Shown here in pieces: positions 1 through 53,050 of a DNA stretch of 64,000 nt (the stretch's first letter is position 1; every line of letters starts with the position of its first letter). The stretch covers positions 36,405,818-36,469,817 of the forward strand of contig ML662442.1 of NCBI GenBank assembly GCA_007570785.1. The letters run 5' to 3'. Both the position numbers and the translations under genes were made by a program. This stretch comes from Antilocapra americana (Eukaryota > Chordata > Mammalia > Artiodactyla > Antilocapridae). The notes under the pieces are model-generated. The model saw only the letters and a list, made by a program, of their open reading frames with translations, did no database searches and was not told the origin of the DNA.

Positions 1-150
1 ACTTTTCCCATATAGATCATTACAGTTTTGAGTAGAGTTCCCTGTGCTATACAGTAGGTCCTTATTAGTTATCTGTGTTATATATAGTAGTATGTATGTA
101 TCAATCTCAATCTCCTCCCTCTGTTACATCTGATTAACGGGCCCCCATTC
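1..150 (-). repeat. LINE-1 3' UTR fragment
   Basis: Matches the reverse of the ruminant L1 3' end (cccatatagatcattac, ccctgtgctatacagtagg, ccttattagttatct). It runs off the left edge of the window. The same sequence type recurs at about 49400-49560. Confidence 0.65.
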
Positions 151-696
151 TCTTACATACAAATCATGTTAACAGTAGAATGGAATTATCATTAGTTAAC
201 AGTGAATCCAGTATATTCTAGTAGATTCTAAATGTTTGGTTTTCCTAATTAGAAAAACGGTAGTATTTTTCTAACTTGTATTTTTAATATCTTCACAAAA
301 ATAGAGTTAAGGCAACATCTATAAAGACAGCAAGGTTAAATACAAATCTGTGGTCCCCACTTCCTCTGAATCCTACTCACAGGTACATTAGGGACTCAGA
401 GACCTGCATGGAATCTGGGGTAGAATTTTAGGTGCGTGTCACACAGTCAGCCACAACCATGATGCTCAGAGCCCTGGATAATCATAGGTCTGAGATTTGC
501 TGACAGACAGTTGTTTCTAATCTGATTTCTTTATGTTAAATCTGAAAGATGGACAGTGATACTTTATGTCAGGTTTGGTTTTGTTTTTTTTTAAGTAACT
601 CATTGTCCAGGTTTTAAGATTGATGGCTCCCAAAACTCTAATCTTAGCCTGAAAAATAGCTTAAATTATCTCCTTAAGCCCAACAGAAAGCTATTT

Positions 697-752
697 TGTG
701 TGCGTGTATATAATACATACACACACACATATATAACTATATATATAATAAA
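697..752. repeat. Mixed (TG/CA) and (TA) microsatellite
   Basis: A run of gt/ta dinucleotides followed by acacacacac and then tatata units; an imperfect compound dinucleotide repeat. Confidence 0.65.
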
Positions 753-1154
753 ATAGGACATTTTTTTCACACAAGGACATTTTTTGAATAGCTAACTTTA
801 TGCTAGCAACATTGACCAGGGACTTTTTCTTTAGTCATTACCTTTGGAGGCTGTGTCCATCATTAAGTTTTCATTTGGTGGTCATTTTTTGAGTTTTGTA
901 CCCTAACGCCTTCTGTACTGATAAAAATTACATATCTCTTAGTAGATTTGAACTCAATAATTCCTTTATAGGAGGGGTTTTCCCTTAGATACATATATAC
1001 AAAATGTAACATGCATAATACTGCCAGACATACATATTTCCTATTGAATTATATATATTTAAAAAATAAGAATTTTGCAAAGAACATGAAATTTAGCACC
1101 AATCCTGATCTAATCTTTCTCTGGTAGGAAAAAAAGGCACCAAATACAGTGAGT

Positions 1155-1250
1155 TCATAGGCTGGGGTGAGAATACAGCACTTGATAACAAACCCTGGGT
1201 CTCATAGGCTGGGGTGAGAATACAGCACTCTGGATAACAAACCCTGGGTC
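1155..1250. repeat. Two-copy tandem duplication, unit about 47-49 bases
   Basis: Copy 1 (1155-1201) and copy 2 (1202-1250) both begin tcataggctggggtgagaat and end accctgggtc. They differ mainly by a two-base insertion in copy 2. High identity suggests a fairly recent slippage or unequal exchange event. Confidence 0.85.
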
Positions 1251-4200
1251 CCTGAAATAATATTCTGGTATAGGCTAAATTACGACAGATATGTTGACCT
1301 ATCACTGTCTTGCATTGTAGAACCTACTATAGAAGATTATGTTTGGTGAAGATAACAGTAGAAAAGGCTTATGTGTTTACACACATATTTAACAGATTGA
1401 CTCTTAATAACCAACAGATACTGAAAATATTATCTGATAAAGGACAAAAGTCATATATCAGAGGCTCCAAACTGGTATCACAGGTCTAACTTGATTTCTA
1501 AATGTTGTTTTGTGTTGATAGTGATATCACATGCACGCTTAGTGACACTGAACTCCAAAATACTCTTCTTATAGGCCACCATGCTGAAAGGCGAGAAACC
1601 TCTCTCATTAGATTGGGAACTTGTGGATTCACCCCTACACTACTGCCACACTCAGCGGTAGCATTTTCAAAAACTGCAGTAAGACGAAAACTCATTGCTG
1701 CAGTCCCTGATCCACTTGGAACCGGGTGCTTCTTACAGGAGTTTAACATGGAAGCTGTTAAGGCTAAGGCACAAGCATACAGTGTATTGTCAGGGATCAT
1801 CCATCTTCCTGCCAAAGAAAACATGAAAACAAGACCTCATTGTCAAGCTGCCGGTGTAATTTGCACAAGCCACTAGTGATGCATTTTAGCAACTGTTCAT
1901 TTTGGTATATAGGTTATAAGGTTCGTCTCTTTTTTTTCTTTTTCAGATTATCCACAGGCCACATTAGTTAATACTTCATTTTTGTCCCTTTTATATATCG
2001 GAACAAAACATGTTTTGTTTTACTGGCATTTCGACCCTCTTTAACAGCCTACACTCCCTTGCCTTTTAGTCTCCAGAATCACCATTCACTCACTGATTAT
2101 GCAGGAATTGATTATGCTGGGCTTTTGGGTAGACCCCGAAAGCTGAGGTAGGTGGACTGCCGTGACCAAGGTGAGTGTCATGATCAAGCACTCGAAAAGG
2201 TTTCATTTCATTCTCACGGTCTTTCCAGCATACTAATAAAAAACAGAAGTCTTGTTTCATAAATGAGGTAGCCTCCTATTTTATATCTGTCAAAAAAAAA
2301 TAGTACCATAGGAAACTTCCTTGAATGTATAGAGGCCAAGGTAATTAATGTTTAAAGGACAAGCTAAAGTAGGCTCAAACCCAAATATCAAGGTTTGAGT
2401 GATTCAGAGATGTGGCAGTGAATTGTTTCATGGGTCCTAAGCAGTCATCTGATAAAAATCCCTATTTATGGTAGTTTGGTAATAATGAGTCTGTGCTGTA
2501 TGCAGGCTTCACATTTAGCTATGGGGATTTGGCCCTTTATTCTTGAAAATTGTAACCTATCACTTGCAGTGTATTTATAAAACAAAGCGTGAGTCTCTGT
2601 CAACAAGTAAAGTGATAAAACATGGCTGTGACTATCATACACGCAGTGAGCCTGGAAGCTGTGTGTTGCTGTTGTCTGCCTTATTATTTGCTCCCTCTTT
2701 GCAGCAACAATGAAGTTTTCAGTTTGAAAACTCATGAATAGTTTTAAATATGTATTTAAATTATTCACGTTTTAAATTTTGGAGCTAATTTGCTCATAGT
2801 TTCCACTCATATCTCTAGACTCTTAATACCATTCACCATAAACTGTAACCCCGCCTAAAACAGATCCACAAGCGACTGAATCCCAGAGGCCTACTAGATT
2901 CCCAGGCATCCTCCAGGGCGTGTTCTCAGGACTACAATTTAGGATTACGTATTTAATGGAATACGAAAATCAAAGTAAAAAAAGTATGCTCTGAAAATAT
3001 GTTAAGAACTTGACACACGTTCCTCTCAAAGCATTTACCTTAAATATTTAGTTTTATATGTTAACACAAAAGTTGACAATTATATGAAACTTACTATAAT
3101 TTTTATATTTTTTATATTTTATAATTTTTTTCCAGTGTACCCTTAGAACTCTAAGTTGAAAACTGAGAGCAAGCCATTCTCTAGGCTACACAAAATTGGA
3201 TAGGGTTCCATCCTCTGAAATCACCAGGACCAGTAAGTACTGCAACTAAGCAACCCGTGGAACTAAGCAAGGGTATTCACTGACTCTTCAGCAGGTTTTT
3301 GAAGGATTTAGGGAAGAAAGGGGAAAAGAATGATAAAGATAATATAAAAAGGGGTATGAAAGGGTGTGAAAGTCTGCCACCAGGAAGTCTTCAGTGACAC
3401 CCATGCTACAGGGTGCCTACCTCTGATCTCATAGCACATCTCTATTCAGCTTTATTTATCATCAGGTTATCTGAATATGGGACAGCTTACAAATAACAGT
3501 GGCACGTATTTAAGTGTTAAGTGCAGTTAAAGGCGTATAATTACCAGAAGAAAACACATATTTATTTTACCAACTGTACGTTTACTTTTAAAGTAAACGT
3601 TCACCTTTAAAAGTTGAAGGTAATGGCATTAATTTCCCCCCCCGCATACTTGGGCAGAGTCCATGGGATCATCTGCAAACATGAATCAACAGATAATGTA
3701 TGATCATGAAATGCAAATGAAGTCTTATTTCTATTTATGAATATGATTTGAAGCTCAGTGCAAGCACTGTGCCGTTTTCGGGGGAAATTACAGGTCTTGT
3801 GGCAGGGCTATAGACTAAGCATTGCAACTGTGATCAAAGAGATAAATTTTGAAAATAGTATCAGTAATCTGGGTGGCTGCTTATTACTGAAATGGACGCA
3901 TCCCAGCAACAGCCACTGCAGTAACGCTTGATCGGAATGTTTCTGGAAGATCCTTGGGCATCCTGTTATAGTAACGCCCCATCCAGACTGTGCGTGAAGA
4001 GGGATGACTGCTCCTGTTCTTTTATACTGTTGACCTCAAATGCCAGAACCTTTTAAATTTGAGAATTTGCTGAGGTCTTTCAGAATTAGGAGGATTGGAT
4101 GAGAAAGTTTTTTTATCTATTCTTTTAAAAAAGTGTCTTGGATTAACAACAACAAAACATATGTCCATCAGGTCACTTTACTGCAATTAAGTAACAGTCT

Positions 4201-4556
4201 TTAGAAATTAGGCCTTAGTTTGGAAGATTAAAGTAACATTCCTTGGTCTAAAACAAATCTTTGTGAATACTGGTATTTTTTCTTAGGCTGTATTTTAGAC
4301 TTTTAGAGTTTTTTGTACCAAACAACATATTACTAAATATGCATTTTATGTAATTTAGCATCTTATCTTCTATACTTTTAACTTTATATTATTACAGCAT
4401 AGCACTCTCCGTAAGAGTCTATTTTAGTGGAGCCTTCTCAGTGTTATAGATCCTGTTTGATTCATTCCATTAGACTGAAAACTACATATGTGTAATATTA
4501 TACACAAACACAATGGTCTGAGACTGAGATCTAAGTTATATTTGTCATGTTGCTCT

Positions 4557-4562
4557 TTTATT
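4557..4562 (-). promoter_or_regulatory. Candidate polyadenylation signal AATAAA
   Basis: Reads AATAAA on the minus strand (TTTATT on plus). About 25-50 bases further along the transcript there is a CA followed by T/G-rich sequence (ttgtgtttgtg), a layout typical of a cleavage site with a downstream element. It is the first canonical hexamer after the SLC16A10 stop. Confidence 0.3.
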
Positions 4563-6521
4563 ATGGAAAATAAACAAGATCAAGTCTGAGTTTCAGATAA
4601 TTACTTTTTTTCCCCCTAATATCAGCCAAATAATGAAAGGAAAACCATCCTGAAGGTCTTTACAGAATAAGTTTTTCAGATCTATTCTTTCTGTAACATC
4701 ACAGGGTAGTCAGGAGTCTGTGCTGAAACTGTAGGAAAAAATAAGTATTCTATAGCGGCAGGTTTGATGATTGTTCATAGCTGTTTGTATATGAAATGTG
4801 GAAGTACTGGAAGTAGTAAGTTGCAGCTGTGTGTATGGCGTAGTAAAGTGCTGAATGTCTCTAAGATCAAAATTATTTAAAGCTCTATTATAAATAAATT
4901 CCATATTTAGTGTTTATACTGAACCTTCAAGGTTGCAGAGGAGAAAGCTGATACTGAAAAAGTTACTGGATGTTCTAGTTGTTTACTTAACAGCCTCACT
5001 TTCCTCTTCCTCCTGAGTCCCCTCCTCCCCCAACAACAACTACAAATCCATATGTTTTACAGGCATCTCCATCCTCAGCTTGAGACAGGAATGGAAGGAT
5101 TTTGCCTTTCACAAACGATCCAAGCTGAAAAGAAAAGTAAGGAGATTGCATTTCTCTCAGCACAAAGAATTGAAGAACACCTGTATCCTGAAGGGGCTTT
5201 ACAAAAAAGATGGCAACTTCCCAGGTGAACAAGCCACATTTGAGGAGGATCTACTGTATTGGGGATTTAAATATGAGTTTGCGTATTATTAATTTTTAAA
5301 GACCTAAATAAGAAACAAACGTACTAAAATATAATTCAGGATGAGGGACCCATTCCTGTTTTTTTCTTTTAGTTAAGTATAGGTCATGTCATGACTTTGG
5401 TTTTAACTTTAAATCTTTAAAACTTTAATTGCTTTCTTGTATATAAATAGAAAAAACCTAGGCAGTGTTAAAGGGGAACACACTAGGATAAATATATATA
5501 TGAATGCAAATTTTTGCCAGAAAGTTTTACCAACTTGAGCAATTCTTTCTATCAGAAATAGATATTAAAAAAAATAGATATTTTCTTCACAAAGACTTTT
5601 TTTAGGCATCCCATGTATGCCTAAAACCACAACTTGATAATATGCTCTTTTAAATATCAGGTCCTACTGAAACAAATTCAGAAGTCAGAAAAATTCTAAG
5701 CTAAAATTGCTAGACTATCTTTCAGTCATTCTATTTTACTGTTACAACTTAAACAATTCAGAAATCTGGGGTGTTTCTCGCAACTTGAGTCAAACACACT
5801 GCAAATCCAAAGGGGGAAAATGTAAATGGAAGAAATGTCTGATTTCTGAACTGTTTTGCCCTTATGAACAGTATCCTATTCATCTCACATATTGATGCTG
5901 AATACCTTGTCAGCACCTGCTCCAAGAAGGTCCCTTGACACTGGAGCAAGTCGGAATAACTTACTTTCATAGCTTATTAACAGCAGGCAAACCATTTTTA
6001 CATTGGCTTGAAATCTAAGTCGATGTGATATTATCTAGAATCCCGGCTTAAATTTTGTAAGAAGTTTCCAAATAGCAGAAGAAATTAGAACAGAGATACC
6101 AAAACTAAAAACACTAATGGGAGACAACAAATAATATCTCCAGTCCTAATCAAACCGCAACCCTTTCAGTATAGCTTGGGGTACTTTTAAGTATGTGTAC
6201 AAGCTAAATAGCGTTCACAGTTTCCGAAGTTGCTTTTTTACTGAGATAGCCTCATATTCTCATGATGGTTGACTTTCAGACAGGTTTCCTTGTACATGAA
6301 AATGGAGTCTGAGTCTCCGCCCTCAGACTCATGGAAATATCAGACAGCCAGCTGTTCAGTGGCAGCCAACGGTTCTTGTAGTAATGAGGGTTCTACTTCC
6401 CAATTATTGTGCTACTCCTAGGATGTGATTAAAAAAATAAGAAATTTGCAATTCATGTATAAAAGGAAAACTTGCTTCAGTTTCTGAAAGCAAGTCCAGT
6501 CTGGTGGAGGTATATAAGACA
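4557..6521 (-). other. SLC16A10: Putative proximal 3' UTR of SLC16A10
   Basis: Sequence immediately 3' of the stop codon on the transcribed strand. It contains no coding frame that looks real and no obvious SINE or L1, which is compatible with an untranslated region. The first canonical AATAAA on the minus strand after the stop is at 4557-4562, which would give a UTR of about 1.95 kb. The true end is not provable from sequence alone; more distal signals exist at 3561-3566, 3451-3456 and 2536-2541, and a longer UTR is possible. Confidence 0.35.
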
Positions 6522-46398
<39,877 letters not shown>

Positions 46399-47189
46399 TC
46401 AAGTTGTTCTTATCTCATAGAATGTAGGACATATTGAGAAAAGTACCAGGGCAGGAAAGATATTACTCAGATTGATGAATGGGGGGGAGTTAAAATAAGT
46501 AACAAATCTGAATCATAGATCAAAGGGTTGGCAAGTACTCGTTATAATTAGCAAAGCAATTAGTGGAACTTCTGAAAAAAGCTTGTATCCTTAAATAAAT
46601 CAAACATTCTCCTGGGAGCTAATCTTTATCCTGATATCTATGGTGTTAAACAACTTCTAATCTGTGAAAAGAAATCTGTCTTTAAAAATTAAGATATATT
46701 TAGGAAGCCATGCCTAGGTGATCAGACTGCAAAGAAATGATGACCACCAAACTAAACAGTGGTGAAACTTGAAGAAAAGGAGTTCTAATCATATGGACAT
46801 AGTACTTAAGAATCAAACACCTGCCTAGAGTCTGGGCTTCGTGCTTTTGTTAAAGGAATCAAATCCACACAGGCAATTTGTTGACCTAGATAACAGTTCC
46901 TGTATATTCACTTTATTCATAAGGCCATACACACAGTTTATCTTCTTTTTTGAAAGTATGTTATCATTCACAATAGGAAAGATTTAAGAATCAGGTCATA
47001 ATTTCCTGTTCTGATACTGTAAAGACAAAAGCAAAAGAGAGACATACTGAGTACAAATGATCATAAATTTGTGCCAAAGAAATGAGTGATCTTGTAAGAC
47101 ACTGAATCTGTAAATTCTTAAAAAGTATAATGAACTAGTGAACATAAGCTATAAGTGAACATGAGCTATAAAACAAACAAATGACTCAA

Positions 47190-47350
47190 GTCCCCAGCTC
47201 TGGAACTATCCAACAAATTCTTTGGCAAGTCATTTCCTCTGAGTCTGTTTTCTCACGTTGAGAGGGGACTGAACACAGATCTTTCCAGAATTATTAAAGA
47301 TTAGAGAAAATGTGTCTAAACCTCCATATCTAACACAGAGTGCTTAATAA
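47190..47350 (+). repeat. MIR SINE
   Basis: tggcaagtcatttcctctga, gtctgttttctcacgttga and aaagattagagaaaatgtgt follow MIR order. Confidence 0.65.
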
Positions 47351-49159
47351 TGCAGAGTTTTAACAACAACAACAAATTGTCTTATAAAATGAACTGATCT
47401 CCAGCATTCCACCCAGTTCTGACAGTCTACTAGTAAACTACTCTATTTCCTTAGCAAAGGAAGTTAAGTCCAGACAGGCCCTGTACAAATGACTATTTGC
47501 TAATAATGGTATCTAAACGGAGCTTCACCAGACTAACAATTTCATTTAATTCTTTGCCTTCTTACATTTTAAATTATTTTTTAATTATGTATATTTTATC
47601 AGCCATAATTTCTTTCCTTTCTTCCCTTACCAGAAAGGAGACAAAACACAATGAAGAGACTGTACAAACAATGCAGGCTTAGCTTAGGTGTTGGTGGGAG
47701 GGATTCAGAAGTGGACAGGGAAGAGGTGATGGGCCAGATGTTAGCACACTCACAGTCCCAAATGCACCCGTTCAAGAAGTATGATTTTTTTTCAGTCCAT
47801 GTTATATAAAAATGTTACTGATTTTTAATCATTTAATCTCATTCAAAAAAAATTTAGTCATCTATCATGTTGATGAAACAATCTAAACCAGTCTAGTCAG
47901 ACTAGAAGAACAGCATCCTAACCTTTATTTTTGGATGAAGGTACTTGACAATTAAGTGAAATGCCAACACTAAACAGGAAATCACATTAAGAAATCCAAG
48001 AGCAAATATTTATATTGCACTAATGTTCAAAGAAGTCAAAGCATGTTTCAAGAAGTCTTTATGCATTATCTAGATGTTGGTCTACTGTAACACCAAATGT
48101 GAAAATTTTTACAGAATCTTATGTCCACTGAGCAAGCACTAAGTACAGGATATAATCGAATACAACTTTAGTTTTGTCTCGACTATCGTCTTAAAATGCA
48201 CGCATGGAGAAAATGTTCCCCTGCCACTGCGTGAGCACTTCAGCAGCCCCACACGATCCTTGCAGCCAGTGCTGAGTAACAGAAAGGCCTCGGTTGCTTT
48301 AGGTTACAAACTAACCTTCACTAGGGAACCAAGTCTTTTTTACTCTGGAGGAGAGGAAGATCAGCTTTGTATCTTTTGCCTGGCCCTTCTTCCCCTCCCT
48401 AGCTATTGTTCTCTGCAAAGGGTGGGCGGGCAGGAGACAGAGGGCTGCTCGGAGACAAGGCAAGGAGACTCCGACTTAACAGGTCCTGCCAAAGGCCTGA
48501 ACGGCAGACGTCCGAGGCGGACGCTTACCCTCAGCTGCACTTGCATGGGTTCTTCCAAGTCTCACCTCAGAGTTCGTCTGGCTACAGCGCCACAGACAAG
48601 GCCAGTTCATTCTCCTCCTGGCTTTCTGGCTGTCACTTAAAAGACTCACTGTTGGAGCCTCGCTGCCCTTCTAGACGGTTTAGTTGGGCAGGGATCAAAA
48701 CAGCTCCTCTCTCCTCCACTCAGCCTGCCTCTGCTCTGCAGGAAATGTTCATGTTTCCTCTGCCCTGACAAACACTGGAGTGTGGGCAAATTCCATGCAG
48801 CCCTCCTCTTGCTGTGGGAGCAGTCGGCCAGCTGCAGTTCTCTCCTTGTTGGATTTCTCACGGGATTCAGACCTCAGACCTCTGTATCCCCTAACTGAAG
48901 AGAATTCTTTAAACCTCTAAGTGGTCCCTCTAAAGCTCCTCTCACTAGATTATTTCTCCTCTCACTAGGTTATCAACTTCTCCCATGAGGGGTGGGTGGA
49001 AGGAAGCCACAGCATAATTTCATGAAAGAATCTTCACAAAATGTTCTTCCTTGACCCATAAATATCCTTCTTCTGGGTTTTAGAGCCTCTAACTGATCCT
49101 TGAACTATCCCGTTTTTGAATTTCACACTTCTGTACCTTAATGCCTCAGCTAAATTCGC

Positions 49160-49258
49160 AACACCTTTTTTTTTTGGCCACACTGCACAGCTTGAGGGAT
49201 CTTAGTTCCCCTGCAATGGAAGCAGGGGAATCCTAACCACTGGACTACCAGGAAATTC
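49160..49258 (-). repeat. CHR-type SINE, antisense
   Basis: Poly(T) then ggccacactgcacagc, gggatcttagttcccctgc, cctaaccactggactacc and aggaaattc: a reversed CHR element. It abuts the L1 that starts at about 49262. Confidence 0.8.
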
Positions 49259-49261
49259 AAG

Positions 49262-49347
49262 AAAATCTCTTTTTAGAAAATTTTTATTGGAGTATAGTTG
49301 ATTTATAATGTTGTGTTAGTTTTAGACATATAGCAAAGTGAATCAGT

Positions 49348-49378
<31 letters not shown>

Positions 49379-50700
49379 TCACTTTTTTTTTTTTAGATTC
49401 TTTTCCCATATAGGCCATTAGAGAATACTGAATAGAGCTCTCTGTGCTATACAGCAGGTTCTTATTAGTTATCTATTTTATATACAGCAGTGTATAATAT
49501 ATCGATCCCAACCTTCCAATTTAACCCCCCATCCCCTGGTAATCATGTTTGTTTTCTACACCCATGACTCTATTTCTGTTTCATAAATAAGTTCACTTAT
49601 ACCCTTCTTGTGTATTCCACATATAAGTGACATCATATGGTATTTGTCTCTCTGTGTCTGACTTCCTTCACTCAGGATAATAATCTCTAGGTAAATCCAC
49701 GTCACTGCAAATGACATTATTTCATTCTTTTTATGGCTGAGTAACATTGCATTGTATATATGTACCGTATCTTCTTTAACCATTTCTCTGTTGATGAACA
49801 TTTAGGGTGCTTCCATGCCCTGGCTATTGTAAACAGTGCTGCAATGAACACTGGGGTGCATGCATCTTTTCAAATTATGGTTTTCTCTGCGTATATGCCC
49901 AGGAGTGCAATTGTTGGGTCATATGGTAGTTCTTCTATCTTTAGCTTTTTGAGGAGCCCCCATACAACATACTGTTCTCCACAGTGGTTGTACCAATTTA
50001 CGTTCCCACCAACAGTGTAGGAGAGTCCCCTTTTCTACACGTGCTCTCCAGCATTTACTGTTTGTAGATTTTTGATGATGGCCATTCTGACTGGTGTGAG
50101 GTGATACCTCATTGTAGTTCTGATTTGCATTTCTCTAATAGTGATGTTGAGCATCTTTTCATGTACTTTCTGGCTATCCATATGTCTTTTTTGGAGAAAT
50201 GTCTATTTAGATCTTCTGCCCATTTTATAATTGGGGCTTTTTTTATATATTCAGCTACATGAGCTGAATATTTTGGAGATTAATCCCTTGTCAGTTGCTT
50301 TGTTTGAAATATTTTCTCCCATTCTGAGGGCTGTCTTATTGTTTTGTTTATGGTTTCCTTTGCTATGCAAAAGCTTTTAAGTTTAATTAGATCCCATTTG
50401 TTTATTTTTACTTTTATTTTCATTATTCTGGAGGTAGATCAAAAAAGATCTTGTCAAAGACAGTTCTGTCTATGTTCTTCTTAAAGAGTTCTATAGTGTC
50501 CGGTCTTACATTTAGGTCTTTAACCCATTTTGAGCTTATTTTTGTGTGTGGTATTAGGAAGTGTCTTAATTTCATTCTTTTACATTTAGCTGTCCTATTT
50601 CCCAGCACCATGTACTGAAGAGACTGCCTTTTTTCCACTGTATATTACTGCCTCTGTCATAGATTATATGACCAAAAATATTAATTCTTGAATGAATCTA
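49262..50700 (-). repeat. LINE-1 3' end, antisense (about 1.4 kb)
   Basis: Begins with reversed 3' UTR (attggagtatagttgattta), a TA microsatellite at about 49348-49378, and cctgtgctatacagcagg-like sequence. It then passes into reversed terminal ORF2 (tgcaatgaacactggggtg, catatggtagttcttctat, tgatggccattctgactgg, gcagggcatt-type end replaced by tttaacccattttgagctta). Frames are broken. Confidence 0.9.
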
Positions 50701-50734
50701 TTACTTGGCACTGTTTTTGTAAAAAATTTTTTTA

Positions 50735-50945
50735 AATTTATTTTTTTCTTTACATTATCGTGTTGGTTTTGCCATACATTGATGTGAATCCGCCATGAGT
50801 ATACATGTGTTCCCCTTCCAGAACCCCCCTCCCACCTCCCTCCCGATTCCATCCCTCTGGGTCATCCCGGTTCACCAGCCCTGAGCACCCTGTATCATGC
50901 ATCAAACCTGGGCTGGCGATTCATTTCACATGATAATTTACATGT
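50735..50945 (-). repeat. L1-BT-like 3' UTR fragment, antisense
   Basis: gtgttggttttgccatacat, cccctcccacctccctccc, ctgggtcatcccggttcacc and acctgggctggcgattcat are hallmarks of the reversed bovine L1 3' UTR. Confidence 0.8.
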
Positions 50946-51791
50946 TTCATTTTAACATGGCATAACAAAGAATCCAAGGTTTTACAGATTATGCTACACA
51001 CCGTAAAACTAAGAGAGCCTGTTTTTCTCTTCTGACCCTTCCAAGTCTGACTATGATTACTATTAATAATAGAAACTGAGAAACTGAAAGACACAGTCAC
51101 TCTATCCAGCATGGTAAAATTTTGTTTAAAAAATGCAAACTAGCCCTAATCCCTCCATGTAATTTGATCAAACATCCACACTGGGTTTCCTAATACTGTT
51201 GAAGAGCAAATATTTTCCAATGGAAGAGATACTATTTAAAATATGGAATAACAACACTCTCTCCATTCCAAGTAAAAGTGCCTATTATGTATGTTCTCAG
51301 CACTATCATAGCCTCCTGAGAATATTAAAACAGCTAAAATATTTTTCTATCTTCCAATAATTCCCATCTAGTAATATACATATGGAAATAGAGGTCCAAC
51401 CAGAACACCATATAGAAAGTGCTAAATGTCTTAAGAGATACAGATTTCAAAAAATGTATAATAAAGAAGGGATTAAAAATCTCCTGAATATTTACCAACT
51501 TAGAATCCCTAATCAGCGAAGCTTGTTACATAATGCTGTATCTTCTTCTCATTTGCAATACTGTCTTTAAAATATATATAGATTATGTTAGTAATAAAAT
51601 TCAGATATTTTAAAATGCTAATGACTTCATAGTAGACCTCTCTGGCATTAATAGGATTTCTCAATGAATTGTATTTTTATATTTTACTGTTGTTATAGAG
51701 TGGCATACCTATGGTATGTAATGAATTGATTTTGAGGTTGTTGGCATTTTTATAGGATTCAAGTTAGCTATTATATAAAGTCCATTTCCCC

Positions 51792-51835
51792 TTAAAAAAA
51801 AAAAAGAAAGAAAGAAAGAAAGACTTTAGAGCGTG
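51792..51835. repeat. Poly(A) and (GAAA)n tract
   Basis: A run of A followed by five gaaa units. Confidence 0.85.
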
Positions 51836-52054
51836 TTTGCATACCCTTACTTGAATGTGTGTTTGATGTTAACAGAGAGAAGCATCCAAAAAAAAAAAAG
51901 AAAAACCAGGTAAGAAAATCATTTTCATAAAGTAACAATCAATGTGGTTAGCATAAATACAAATTCAATTCAAATTCCATGTAACTGTTAGCAGTTATAG
52001 TAAGGCAACCATAAAAGTAAAAATTAAATACAAATTTTAAAAAACAATAAATTA

Positions 52055-52165
52055 TAAACTATAATATATAGTTATATACAATAAATAATAATATAATATC
52101 ATATATAGTAATACAATATAATATATATAACTAAATATATTATACACATATATATATAAGTAACA
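52055..52165. repeat. AT-rich low-complexity / (TA)n
   Basis: Nearly all A and T with repeated ataatata and tatata units over about 110 bases. Confidence 0.75.
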
Positions 52166-52841
52166 ATCAGCATTCCAGTTTCCCCATCCAGACTCTCTTT
52201 GTTTACTACTCCATACTAAGAACAAATCCCCATCTCTCAGCATGGCCAGGGAAAATGCAAATCACTCAGAAGTGGTTAGGTTTAATATTTAAAAAGAGTT
52301 TACTGCATATTAAGTAAAACAAAAATGTTATAATTATGTGGATGTAAATGACTACAAGGACAAAATGTTTACAATTGAAAATACCTAAAGGGAAGAATTA
52401 TTGTAGTTAGTTGAAGGCTGATAAACACTCTTTCACCCTGTTTTGAGAGCTCCAACCCCCATTTCCACTTGATCTTGGCCTTTTTCACAACAGCTTTGCT
52501 CTATAATAGAACATTGGTCTAATAGCCTCAAATAAACATCTAAATATTATTTAACAAAGTTCCAATGACTTTTGGAGCATGGTGTTGTCTGGCAACTACA
52601 CAAAAATTCAGAAACGAGTAAACTGTACTTGACTTGACCATTTTATTGCCAACTGAAAGGTTATTTGGTAGCAATATTTCACTTAGGAGTGGTTTTGAAG
52701 TTATTTGCTATCAACTTCTGTTAATGGCAGCAGAGTGAAGTGGTCAAGTAAGTCCTCTTACAGATAATAACTGTGTTGAGGGAAAAAGACTTATTTAAAC
52801 ACACTGTGAAATGTTTTAAAACAGAAGTTGGAGGAGAGAGC

Positions 52842-53050
52842 TTTCTTCCCTGGTGGCTCAGACCAAAAAGAACTTGCCTGCAATGTGGGAGACCAGGTTC
52901 AATCCTTGGGTTGGGAAGATTCCCTAGAGAAGGAAATGACAACCCACTCCAGTATTCTTGCCTGGAAAATCCCATGAAAAGAGAAGCCTGGCGGGCTACA
53001 GTTCATGGTGTCGCAAAGAGTCAGACACAACTGAGCGACTAACACTTCCA
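52842..53050 (+). repeat. Bov-tA SINE
   Basis: ttcttccctggtggctcaga head, ttcaatccttgggttgggaa, agaagcctggcgggctacag, gagtcagacacaactgagcg. Confidence 0.9.

Larger units (their letters stand above)
151..4556. other. Distal 3' UTR or intergenic flank, few recognisable elements
   Basis: AT-rich sequence with microsatellite stretches and one local tandem duplication (1155-1250). An uncommitted region at 1498-1876 has open frames on both strands. No tRNA-derived SINE is seen in more than 4 kb, which contrasts with the rest of the window. In human the next gene beyond SLC16A10 is MFSD4B (KIAA1919), but no exon of it is recognisable here. Confidence 0.4.
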
